A DNA stretch of 5,057 bases from Candidatus Thorarchaeota archaeon (lineage in GTDB: Archaea; Asgardarchaeota; Thorarchaeia; Thorarchaeales; Thorarchaeaceae), in NCBI GenBank assembly GCA_016840965.1, contig JAEORI010000104.1, positions 1 through 5,057 on the forward strand, in the 5' to 3' direction. Shown here piece by piece: positions 1 through 5,057 of the stretch. The notes under the pieces are model-generated. The model had not been told where the DNA came from. It saw nothing but the letters and a program-made list of their open reading frames with translations, and did not search any database. Positions within the stretch are counted from its first letter, which is position 1. Each line of letters opens with the position of its first letter. Made by a program: the position numbers and the translations under genes.

Positions 1-135
1 GAACTCAGGCAACAGGGAAGCTATATTCAGACGAAAAGAATCACATCTTACTACTGTGTGAGCTGTGCAGTTCATGCTGGCAGGGTTCAAATCAGACAGG
101 CATCTGATCGGAAGACTGTGCCAAGTCGTCGATAA
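1..135 (+). CDS. rps26e: 30S ribosomal protein eS26 (S26e), C-terminal part, cut by the left window edge
   Basis: Frame 1 is open from the first base to a TAA at 133-135 and gives 44 residues. The visible part contains YYCVSCAVHAG followed by a basic tail (QIRQASDRKTVPSRR). This is the hallmark C-terminal half of eS26: the second CxxC zinc knuckle inside a YCVxCA(V/I) block, then an arginine-rich end with the pattern IR...(D/E)RK. Spacing from the upstream EL..QG segment to the cysteines also agrees with archaeal S26e as I remember it. The protein is a small-subunit component near the mRNA exit channel. The first zinc knuckle and the start lie outside the window. The family is known from eukaryotes and TACK/Asgard-type archaea, so this fragment is the best lineage marker here. 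The next gene, trmY, lies 89 bp downstream on the same strand, so the two may share a transcript. The frame is too short to have been listed by a length-filtered ORF caller. Confidence 0.88.
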   Translation, partial: ELRQQGSYIQTKRITSYYCVSCAVHAGRVQIRQASDRKTVPSRR

Positions 136-224
136 GAAACACACCATGAACGCTCTTCAAGTTGAATGTAACATCTCACTTGAGAATTAACAAACAGCTG
201 GTATGCCAAATGCCAGGATCCACC
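136..224 (+). other. Spacer between eS26 and trmY, no clear signal
   Basis: These 89 bp between the eS26 stop and the preferred trmY ATG hold no convincing TATA/BRE promoter, hairpin or T-run. A 14-codon frame (ATG at 146, TAA at 188-190) is too short and featureless to call. In-frame upstream starts for trmY exist here (TTG at 162, ATG at 210) but are not supported by the family N-terminus. Read-through from eS26 into trmY is the simplest reading. Confidence 0.4.
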
Positions 225-800
225 ATGCTAAGATTTGTGCAGGTTCTCCCACAAGTTTCTCCCAATGGAGATTTTCTTCTTAGAGACCTACCAGGTTCTG
301 GGAAACGAATAGATGTGCTTTGTCGAGATCTTGCAGCCTGTTTTGATTGGGGTCCAAATCTATGGCCCAAGTCTAATTTAGAGTTAATAGCTGTCATAGG
401 GAACAGCAAAATTGTCACATTCAGGAACCCACAGAATCAACTTCCTCTTGGAGAAGTAAGATGGGCATCTGTAATCAGGGATGCATTGAAGGGACAACTA
501 CCAGAATACGTTGCACTATCTGATGGAACATTTGAAGATGTCATTAGGAATTTGAACAAGATTGAGGATTCCACATTATGGGTCTTGGATGAGGAAGGTT
601 CTAGTCTTTCAGAAACTAAGAGATTGAGTCCGAGCACTCAGAACAGTTTTATGCTTGGAGACCATAAAGGCTTTGATTCGCTGACAGTGAGCGTCATGTC
701 TGAATACAACATCCAAAGGATATCTCTTGGGAAGAAGAGTTATCTTAGTAGTCACTGTTTGGCGGCAATAATCTTTGAGTTTGAAAGGATGGTCAGATAA
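225..800 (+). CDS. trmY: tRNA (pseudouridine(54)-N1)-methyltransferase TrmY
   Basis: This is a SPOUT-superfamily SAM-dependent methyltransferase of the TrmY/DUF358 family. The family converts pseudouridine 54 in the T-loop of archaeal tRNAs to N1-methylpseudouridine, a stand-in for the bacterial ribothymidine 54. Family blocks are visible in order. An N-terminal strand (MLRFVQV) is followed by the signature DLPGSGKRIDVLCRDL at about residues 21-36. GDHKG at 145-149 and RISLGKKSYLSSHC at 165-178 form the C-terminal knotted SAM-binding region, where the family has GDH.G and S....L.A.HC. The 191-aa length is normal. The ATG at 225 is chosen because the family begins directly with this first strand. 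The longer frame from a TTG at 162 would add 21 unrelated residues, and an ATG at 210 would add 5. No strong Shine-Dalgarno precedes any of these starts. The stop overlaps the start of the PadR gene (TAATG), which suggests translational coupling. Confidence 0.88.
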   Translation: MLRFVQVLPQVSPNGDFLLRDLPGSGKRIDVLCRDLAACFDWGPNLWPKSNLELIAVIGNSKIVTFRNPQNQLPLGEVRWASVIRDALKGQLPEYVALSDGTFEDVIRNLNKIEDSTLWVLDEEGSSLSETKRLSPSTQNSFMLGDHKGFDSLTVSVMSEYNIQRISLGKKSYLSSHCLAAIIFEFERMVR

Positions 801-1153
801 TGCCAGATGACAAATCAAATCCTAGTCAACAACCGAAAGCAATGACAAGACTTGTGAACAAACTGACCAAAGAGATGCTCTGGATGTACATTCTCCGTTT
901 GTTACAGGAGAGACCTCACTATGGCTATGAGATCAAAGAGTTGATCACAAAACGGTTTGGCTTTTCTCCAGCAACAGTTAGTGGATATGCAATCATCTAT
1001 CGCCTGATAAAAGATGGGCTCATAGAGGAACAGAGGAAAGAGGACTCTCCAAGGAAATACTATATCATAACAGAGAAAGGGAGCAAGGCGATGTCAGAGG
1101 CAAAAGCCTTTCTCGGAAAGACAATGGATATGGTGTTTGACCAGACAACATAG
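800..1153 (+). CDS. PadR family winged-helix transcriptional regulator
   Basis: The 117-aa protein has a PadR-type DNA-binding domain covering most of its length. A first helix with MLWMYILRLLQERPHYGYEI (about residues 26-45) carries the typical xxLLxxxPxYGYEI block. The recognition region SPATVSGYAIIYRLIKDGLI follows at about 56-75, and the wing PRKYYIITEKG at about 84-94 matches the family's (G)RPRKYYxxTxxG. The segment between SPATV and YRL looks about two residues longer than the usual family form. The C-terminus is a short helix, as in small PadR-s2-like members that dimerise through it. The ATG is embedded in the trmY stop codon (TAATG), so the two are probably co-transcribed and coupled. 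An internal ATG at codon 15 (842) is possible because the first 14 residues are polar and low in information. PadR proteins commonly repress transporter or stress genes. Nothing here shows the target; the FtsX-type permease at the far end of the window is on the other strand and not an obvious partner. Confidence 0.85.
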   Translation: MPDDKSNPSQQPKAMTRLVNKLTKEMLWMYILRLLQERPHYGYEIKELITKRFGFSPATVSGYAIIYRLIKDGLIEEQRKEDSPRKYYIITEKGSKAMSEAKAFLGKTMDMVFDQTT

Positions 1154-1195
1154 TAGCATGACACTAACGGGTTTCCACAGCGTCTTTTACTATTT
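1154..1195 (+). terminator. Possible T-rich termination region downstream of padR
   Basis: The convergent genes leave only 10 bp between stop codons (1154-1163). A T-rich tract (TCTTTTACTATTT, 1183-1195) lies just past the padR stop, inside the 3' end of the opposing gene. Archaeal RNA polymerases terminate at T-runs without needing a hairpin, so this is the nearest candidate for plus-strand termination. No good hairpin is seen, and the tract is interrupted, so the call is weak. Confidence 0.2.
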
Positions 1196-2042
1196 GAGAT
1201 CGACGGGAGAGTTCTTTCTGATCTATAAGGAAGTCCATTCCTTTGTGTTCAACTTTTAGACTTGAAAGAGCTGATGCATATGCTCCACTCTCAATGAGTG
1301 GTTTTCCATCCACCAATAATGATGCAAAAGCTGCTAGATATACTGCACCTGCACCTGTAGAATCAACTTCTTCAACTAAGTAAGAAGGAATAACATAGAA
1401 GTCGTTCCCATCGTAGACGAGGCTTCCATTCTTTCCAAGAGTTATGACACATGTTTCAGTGGCCCATTCCACCATAAGCTCGGCAGCTATGTATGGATCT
1501 GTTTCTCCTGTTATTAATTCGGATTCGAGTTGGTTTGGTTTGATTACATCAAGATAACTTTGAGTCTTCTCTGTCACACTGAAATCACGAATGATTTCCA
1601 AACGACCCTCCTTGGTCAGTCTTCGAATCTGCGGATCAAGTAAAACAAGAGCATCTGTTGAGTTGCATATCCATTCAACAAACTCAGCATTGATTTCCTG
1701 TAAAGATGGACTTAGTAGAACAGCCTTTGTTTTGAGAAACTCATCAGGGATGTCACGGATGTTGATTTTGTCTGGAATACCTAAGACTCTCACATTTTGA
1801 TTAAGAGAGGGATTATGAATTTGCACAGCACCCGGGCCATTCGCCTCAATTAGAAAATACTCGGGTATACCCAGAGCATCCATTCCTTGAATGAACTTGT
1901 CAGTAACTCCAGCTCCTACTGAACTCACAATTGCCATCTGTTCTATGCCGATCTTGGCGGCTGTTGAAGCTGAGTAGACACTTGGTCCTGTGGGCATATC
2001 ATTATGAAAAGTTGGATTACCAATCACGACAAGATCATACAT
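1164..2042 (-). CDS. PfkB-fold carbohydrate kinase-like protein lacking the catalytic Asp
   Basis: This 292-aa protein has the ribokinase/PfkB architecture. An N-terminal strand MYDLVVIGNPT is followed by a sugar-site region TGPSVYSASTAAKIG (18-32) and a SSVGAGVTDKF segment. LLDPQIRR gives the central D-P strand, DVIKPNQLESELITGE is the usual kPNxxE block, and VITLGKNGSLV matches the T.G..G strand. The ATP/anion-hole motif DSTGAGAVY is at 227-235. In active members the last motif reads D(S/T)TGAGD, with the final Asp as catalytic base. Here that residue is Ala233 (GCA), while the rest of the fold is intact. The N-terminal YSA region and the C-terminal DF..D..EL pattern recall archaeal myo-inositol 3-kinases of the TK2285 type, but this is from memory. 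The ATG at 2042 is preferred over a TTG at 2069 because the family begins at MYDLVVIG and a GGTGA Shine-Dalgarno sits 8 nt upstream. It overlaps the AIP synthase stop by 8 nt, implying one operon. A binding or regulatory paralogue is as likely as an active kinase. Confidence 0.85.
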   Translation of the reverse strand: MYDLVVIGNPTFHNDMPTGPSVYSASTAAKIGIEQMAIVSSVGAGVTDKFIQGMDALGIPEYFLIEANGPGAVQIHNPSLNQNVRVLGIPDKINIRDIPDEFLKTKAVLLSPSLQEINAEFVEWICNSTDALVLLDPQIRRLTKEGRLEIIRDFSVTEKTQSYLDVIKPNQLESELITGETDPYIAAELMVEWATETCVITLGKNGSLVYDGNDFYVIPSYLVEEVDSTGAGAVYLAAFASLLVDGKPLIESGAYASALSSLKVEHKGMDFLIDQKELSRRSQIVKDAVETR

Positions 2043-2757
2043 CTGAGTCTTCACCCTGTTCTGCAGCAAGTATCATCTTCTTTGCATAATTTAACCTCTG
2101 AACCACCGTGATGTGTGAGAGGATGCCAACGATGGCAATGCAAAACGTGAGGACATTAGTAATATCTAGCATCACGAAGAAATCTAGTAGAACAGGCACT
2201 GGGGTAAGAATATCAATCCAGATATTTGTACTAGGGAGTGCCAAGAGAAGGATTCCTGCGATTTGGAGAATAAGTTTCTCTTGTCGTTCAGCTATTCCAA
2301 CTGTGCAACTGTCCATACCACCGACTGATTCAGCTTTGGCACGGGTAAAACTTGCCATAATCATCCCAAAGAGTGTGAAAAAGCCCCAAAACCAAGGAAT
2401 GAAAGTATCGCCTGCAGGCCACCACGGAATTGTGACTGAATTAATAGGACCAGCCATAAGTCCTAACATAAAGAGAAACTCTGCATACCTATCCAATGTA
2501 TGATCAAATGTCGCACCGAATTTTGATACAAGACCTGCAGCACGTGCAACCGCACCATCAAACATGTCCAAAACTACAGTAAATATCATGACCAACAAAC
2601 CGATGAGGAGGTCACCCATGACAAAGAACCAAGCACTAACAAGGGCAACAAGAACTGTTAGTCCTGTTATCATGTTTGGAGTGATACCTGTTCGGGCGAG
2701 GGCTTTGCCAACTGGCATCATAACTTTTTGGTATCGTTCTCTTAAAGATCCGAGCAT
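2035..2757 (-). CDS. CDP-alcohol phosphatidyltransferase, probable archaetidylinositol phosphate synthase
   Basis: This is an integral-membrane enzyme of the CDP-alcohol phosphatidyltransferase family. It displaces CMP from CDP-archaeol with an alcohol, most likely 1L-myo-inositol 1-phosphate, giving archaetidylinositol phosphate. The complete family signature is present: D64-x2-D67-G68-x2-A71-R72-x8-G81-x3-D85-x3-D89. Three aspartates bind the metal and the fourth is the catalytic base. An amphipathic N-terminus LGSLRERYQKVMMPVGKALA leads to TGITPN before the first membrane helix. Later, FTRAKAESVGG followed by VGIAERQEK is typical of the archaetidylinositol phosphate branch rather than the glycerol- or serine-using ones. 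About six hydrophobic helices are visible. I prefer the ATG at 2757 (240 aa). An in-frame GTG at 2766 would add three residues, and its bases provide a GTGA that could act as a weak ribosome site for the ATG. The gene lies 73 bp downstream of lysS and overlaps the PfkB-like gene by 8 nt. Exact alcohol substrate is inferred. Confidence 0.86.
   Translation of the reverse strand: MLGSLRERYQKVMMPVGKALARTGITPNMITGLTVLVALVSAWFFVMGDLLIGLLVMIFTVVLDMFDGAVARAAGLVSKFGATFDHTLDRYAEFLFMLGLMAGPINSVTIPWWPAGDTFIPWFWGFFTLFGMIMASFTRAKAESVGGMDSCTVGIAERQEKLILQIAGILLLALPSTNIWIDILTPVPVLLDFFVMLDITNVLTFCIAIVGILSHITVVQRLNYAKKMILAAEQGEDSDV
2051..2055 (-). promoter_or_regulatory. Shine-Dalgarno of the PfkB-like gene (GGTGA)
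   Basis: On the minus strand GGTGA precedes the ATG at 2042 with an 8-nt spacer and lies inside the end of the AIP synthase frame. It matches the GGTGA portion of the archaeal 16S-complementary sequence. It supports 2042 rather than the upstream TTG at 2069 as the start. Confidence 0.5.
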
Positions 2758-2830
2758 AAGTTTCACAAATCCAGTATTGTGGGCCGGGCTTCGCCGACAG
2801 GTATCGCGTTAATAAACATGTTGTGGGATG
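2758..2830 (-). promoter_or_regulatory. Intergenic spacer before the AIP synthase gene, with TATA-like box and GC-rich patch
   Basis: Between the lysS stop and the AIP synthase start the minus strand carries TTTATTAA (plus coordinates 2809-2816), which resembles an archaeal TATA box. Transcription from it would be expected to begin about 25 nt further on, leaving a leader of roughly 30 nt. Overlapping that expected start is a patch (2781-2808) with 21 of 28 bases G or C, unlike the AT-richer surroundings. The patch allows only an imperfect hairpin: CGG/CCG around a six-base loop, with TGT/ACA outside and a four-base bulge. A separate promoter for the lipid gene pair, or a terminator/attenuator after lysS, are both possible. 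Neither is demonstrated. Confidence 0.22.
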
Positions 2831-4501
2831 TCATAACACACTCATTATACGTTCAAGGACCCACTCATTACCTAAAAGATTCAAGAACCCACCAAGTCTG
2901 GGACCAGATTTTCGAGAAATTAGGATTCTATAGAGAACGATGAATGCCCGTTTATCTTTCAGCCCCACATCCCGAGCTGTTTCAAACACTTTCCCTTGTA
3001 ATTCTTCATCATCAAGAGGTTCTCCTTTTAAGACCTCCACGAAGCTTTTGAGGAAAGTCCGGTCATCATCTGTAAGCGTGTCTTTGATTTCTTTGGGGAC
3101 TTGATCAGGAACCTCAACCCTATCTCGTTCACTTCCATATTCGGATGCCCAGGTCCTAGCCCTCTGTAGTCTAGTTGGAATCAACTCTTTTGCTGCATCT
3201 GGTACTTTGTCAATTCCATATTGTTTTTTCAGAACCATCTCACACCGCTCTAAGATTGTCTGTGTCCCCAAAATATCCTCCATTTGAGATGTTATGACTG
3301 CAAATTTGTACGGCAGTTTGGGAATGTATTCCTGTGGAACATCTCCTGGCAAACATAGAGGATACAAGAACTGTGTAATTTCCTTCTGTTCATCAGATAC
3401 TTCTTCAAGACCATAATAGATTCTCTCAAACCTATCGAACTCATCAACTAGGTCTGGAATTCGTTCGGTACGAATGTCATATGCTCGAGTAATTCCAGTT
3501 TTCAGCATTAAATATCGAAACAGCTCAGGTGGAGCGATTGCTAACCAATCTTTTGGTATGAATACTATTCCCTCTGAGGTCGCCATATCACGACCCCCAA
3601 TACCTACCCATTCAAATGGCACCTTTACTGGACCTTCCCATCCAAAAACTTGCCTAGATATTTCAAGACCTGTATCAAAAGATCCACCTTTCACAGAGTG
3701 ATCCTTCCCTGCAGGTTCACATGTGACATTGAGAACATACCATTTCGCAGGCCAATCAACACGCCAAGATAGCTTAACGCGAATGTCTGTGAGAGGAGTC
3801 TCATCACTATGGCCGCAGGATGGACAGGAATAAGACACCTTGTCAGTGGATGCGTCATAGTTAGTAATTCTGTTTGGAACGATTGCGCCTTTTGCACCTG
3901 CCTGAATACGACCACATTGAGTGCAAATAACTGAACCAGGAAACCAAGTCTTCATAGATTCAATATATTCTGCTTTCTGCTCTTCATTAAAATCACGGGC
4001 TACATATTCAATCAGAATTTGACGAATGGTATCTGTATGCTTCAATGAGGTCCTGACTGCCTCTAACATCTCAGGCATTTCATAGATTTTGCTTTGCCAC
4101 AATACCTCAGGATTAACACCAAAATCTGGAAACGTGTCTATGAGTTCTTGAGCTGCATGTGATCCGAAACTTTCGCAACATCCAAACTCATCTGGCACAT
4201 CAGAGTAGGGTTTTCCAAGCCATTCCTCAAGAGAGAGGGATACACTCGGGGGAAATGAACGGACAGGATCAAAGTCATCAATCACAAGAAGGGTATGAGC
4301 ATTTTTTCCAGCTTCGAGGAGCTTGCGTTTAATCACATCTGCGATAATGAGCTCACGGACAAACCCTATGTGGATACTTCCACTAGTGCTCTTTCCTGTA
4401 GAGATTCGAAAGAGATCGACATCTCGCTCTAGGACCTCGTCAACAATGTCGCTAATCCAGTGTATCGGAAATTCCTCTTCTTGTGTATCATCTGGCGACA
4501 T
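2831..4501 (-). CDS. lysS: Lysyl-tRNA synthetase, class I (LysRS1)
   Basis: This 556-aa protein charges tRNA-Lys with lysine and belongs to the class I LysRS family found in most euryarchaea and some other archaea and bacteria. The Rossmann catalytic domain begins with FRISTGKSTSGSIHIGFVRE, which contains the HIGH motif as HIGF at 44-47. A zinc-ribbon insertion has C193/C196 and C226/C229 (CTQC and CPSCGH). The second class I signature sits in GGRDMATSEGIVF, where KMSKS is read as DMATS at 305-309. It is followed by DWLAIAPPELFRYLML, a conserved LysRS1 stretch. The C-terminal helical domain for anticodon recognition ends at the stop with no truncation. Length is normal for the family. The ATG at 4501 is chosen over a TTG at 4504 because AGGAG lies 6 nt upstream of it. 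It lies 49 bp downstream of the permease gene and 73 bp upstream of the AIP synthase gene, all on the same strand. The loss of the KMSKS lysine is noted separately. Confidence 0.95.
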   Translation of the reverse strand: MSPDDTQEEEFPIHWISDIVDEVLERDVDLFRISTGKSTSGSIHIGFVRELIIADVIKRKLLEAGKNAHTLLVIDDFDPVRSFPPSVSLSLEEWLGKPYSDVPDEFGCCESFGSHAAQELIDTFPDFGVNPEVLWQSKIYEMPEMLEAVRTSLKHTDTIRQILIEYVARDFNEEQKAEYIESMKTWFPGSVICTQCGRIQAGAKGAIVPNRITNYDASTDKVSYSCPSCGHSDETPLTDIRVKLSWRVDWPAKWYVLNVTCEPAGKDHSVKGGSFDTGLEISRQVFGWEGPVKVPFEWVGIGGRDMATSEGIVFIPKDWLAIAPPELFRYLMLKTGITRAYDIRTERIPDLVDEFDRFERIYYGLEEVSDEQKEITQFLYPLCLPGDVPQEYIPKLPYKFAVITSQMEDILGTQTILERCEMVLKKQYGIDKVPDAAKELIPTRLQRARTWASEYGSERDRVEVPDQVPKEIKDTLTDDDRTFLKSFVEVLKGEPLDDEELQGKVFETARDVGLKDKRAFIVLYRILISRKSGPRLGGFLNLLGNEWVLERIMSVL

Positions 4502-4507
4502 CAAACA

Positions 4508-4515
4508 CTCCTCAC
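4508..4515 (-). promoter_or_regulatory. Shine-Dalgarno of lysS (GTGAGGAG)
   Basis: The minus strand reads GTGAGGAG, then a 6-nt spacer, then the ATG at 4501. AGGAG matches the core of the archaeal anti-Shine-Dalgarno complement. It is the clearest ribosome site in the window and decides the lysS start. The rest of the 49-bp spacer back to the permease stop shows no promoter or hairpin that I can support. Confidence 0.6.
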
Positions 4516-4550
4516 GTATCCCCGAAGTCTGAACCTAAAGAACATTATCA

Positions 4551-5057
4551 TCAAGATGAGAACTCAGATACTCGGAGGTCATTTCTGGTGGCAAAGAAAA
4601 CATACGTCGGAATAGATGCAAGCAATATCACAACAATCATGGTGACTAGGACAGCTATAATTGATACAGGGAGATATGCAATTGAGGATACTGCAGCTTC
4701 TGGAATTAGTGAATAGATACTGAGTAGAGTACTGACTAGAAGTGCAGGAATACCAGCCCTCAGTCCGACCTCTAATCCTTCAGCTATCATTACCTTTGCG
4801 AGAAATGAGGGTTTAGCTCCAACAGAACGCATGATGACATAGTCACGAAGTCTCCCAAATACAGAAACTAGCAAGTAGTTCATCAAACTCAGGAATGCAC
4901 TCAACAGAGTGACAATCGCTAGTGGATTCAACAGCGCCCAAATAGCATCAATCGTCTGAAGGTTCATTTCTAGAACATCTTGTTGTTGAAAGATATCGAA
5001 GCCATAGCTCTCAGCAAGTGAATCAATCTGAGATATCAAACTGTCCTCGTATTCTTC
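4551..5057 (-). CDS. FtsX/MacB-type ABC transporter permease, C-terminal part, cut by the right window edge
   Basis: The frame is open from the right edge to a TGA at 4551-4553 and gives 168 residues. The first in-frame start-like codon is a TTG near 5039, which is internal, since the frame runs on without a stop to the edge. The fragment shows a soluble stretch, then three hydrophobic segments at about 38-67, 90-118 and 130-155. Between the first two is GRLRDYVIMRSVGAKPSFLA, the cytoplasmic coupling block typical of FtsX domains (R.R(E/D)..(I/L)(M/L)R..GA....(I/L)). The end, with SIPTYVFFATRNDLR, matches the usual P...A.R.dl(R) tail. Such permeases pair with a MacB/LolD-like ATPase and move lipoproteins, peptides or drugs, or transmit mechanical force instead of transporting. 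The ATPase and the substrate cannot be seen here. It is the first gene of the visible minus-strand series, 49 bp before lysS, so lysS may be read through from it. Confidence 0.82.
   Translation of the reverse strand, partial: EEYEDSLISQIDSLAESYGFDIFQQQDVLEMNLQTIDAIWALLNPLAIVTLLSAFLSLMNYLLVSVFGRLRDYVIMRSVGAKPSFLAKVMIAEGLEVGLRAGIPALLVSTLLSIYSLIPEAAVSSIAYLPVSIIAVLVTMIVVILLASIPTYVFFATRNDLRVSEFSS

Noticed and set aside
85..93. GTTCAAATC, resembling the T-loop of a tRNA gene
   Set aside because: The flanking bases do not form a T-stem, no acceptor or anticodon arm fits around it, and it lies inside the eS26 reading frame.
146..190. A 14-codon ORF between eS26 and trmY as a possible leader peptide
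   Set aside because: There is no ribosome site, no composition bias (such as a run of one amino acid) and no attenuator hairpin after it.
2108..2503. A 131-codon plus-strand frame opposite the AIP synthase gene
   Set aside because: It is antisense to a membrane protein with a complete catalytic signature; its translation shows no domain and it has no ribosome site of note.
2831..4501. Idea that lysS plus the adjacent lipid synthase form a lysyl-lipid pathway
   Set aside because: Lysylation of lipids needs an MprF-like transferase that uses Lys-tRNA, and none is present in the window. The neighbouring enzyme has the features of an inositol-phosphate-using synthase.
4483..4716. Plus-strand frame spanning the lysS/permease spacer
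   Set aside because: It is antisense to the lysS start and the FtsX-type permease C-terminus, and its translation shows no recognisable motif.
4551..5039. Start of the permease at the TTG near 5039
   Set aside because: The frame continues without a stop to the right edge, and FtsX-type permeases have additional upstream domains, so the gene is partial and that codon is an internal leucine.

Overview
The window looks like a housekeeping stretch of an archaeal chromosome. Three observations point there. The left edge carries the C-terminus of ribosomal protein eS26, which is found in eukaryotes and in TACK/Asgard-type archaea but not in bacteria. It is followed by TrmY, an archaeal tRNA pseudouridine-54 N1-methyltransferase. 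The minus strand carries a class I lysyl-tRNA synthetase and a CDP-alcohol phosphatidyltransferase of the archaetidylinositol phosphate synthase type. As far as I recall, eS26 is absent from most euryarchaea, whereas TrmY and class I LysRS are mainly euryarchaeal. This mixture, with moderate GC content, would suit an Asgard lineage (for example a Thorarchaeota-like genome). That assignment is inference and has not been tested by a search.

Layout. Plus strand, left part (1-1153): the eS26 C-terminus (partial), an 89-bp spacer, trmY, and then a PadR-type winged-helix regulator whose ATG overlaps the trmY stop codon (TAATG). Minus strand, right part (read right to left): the C-terminus of an FtsX/MacB-type ABC transporter permease (partial, running off the right edge), lysS with a clear Shine-Dalgarno, the archaetidylinositol phosphate synthase gene, and a PfkB-fold sugar-kinase-like gene that overlaps it by 8 nt. 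The two blocks converge with only 10 bp between the padR and PfkB stop codons. Coding density is very high and there is no stretch of more than 300 bp without a gene.

How the genes fit together. The left block is translation-related (ribosome and tRNA modification) with a coupled regulator of unknown target. In the right block, the overlapping AIP-synthase/PfkB pair suggests a shared role in inositol-lipid headgroup metabolism. An inositol kinase could supply the inositol phosphate that the synthase attaches to CDP-archaeol. However, this PfkB protein lacks the conserved catalytic aspartate of the GAGD motif (it reads GAGA), so it may be a non-catalytic paralogue or have shifted chemistry. 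LysS shows a degenerate KMSKS loop (DMATS). I saw no mobile element, CRISPR array, tRNA or rRNA gene, or defence system. The most interesting points are the Asp-less PfkB protein next to the lipid synthase and the short GC-rich spacer upstream of that synthase.
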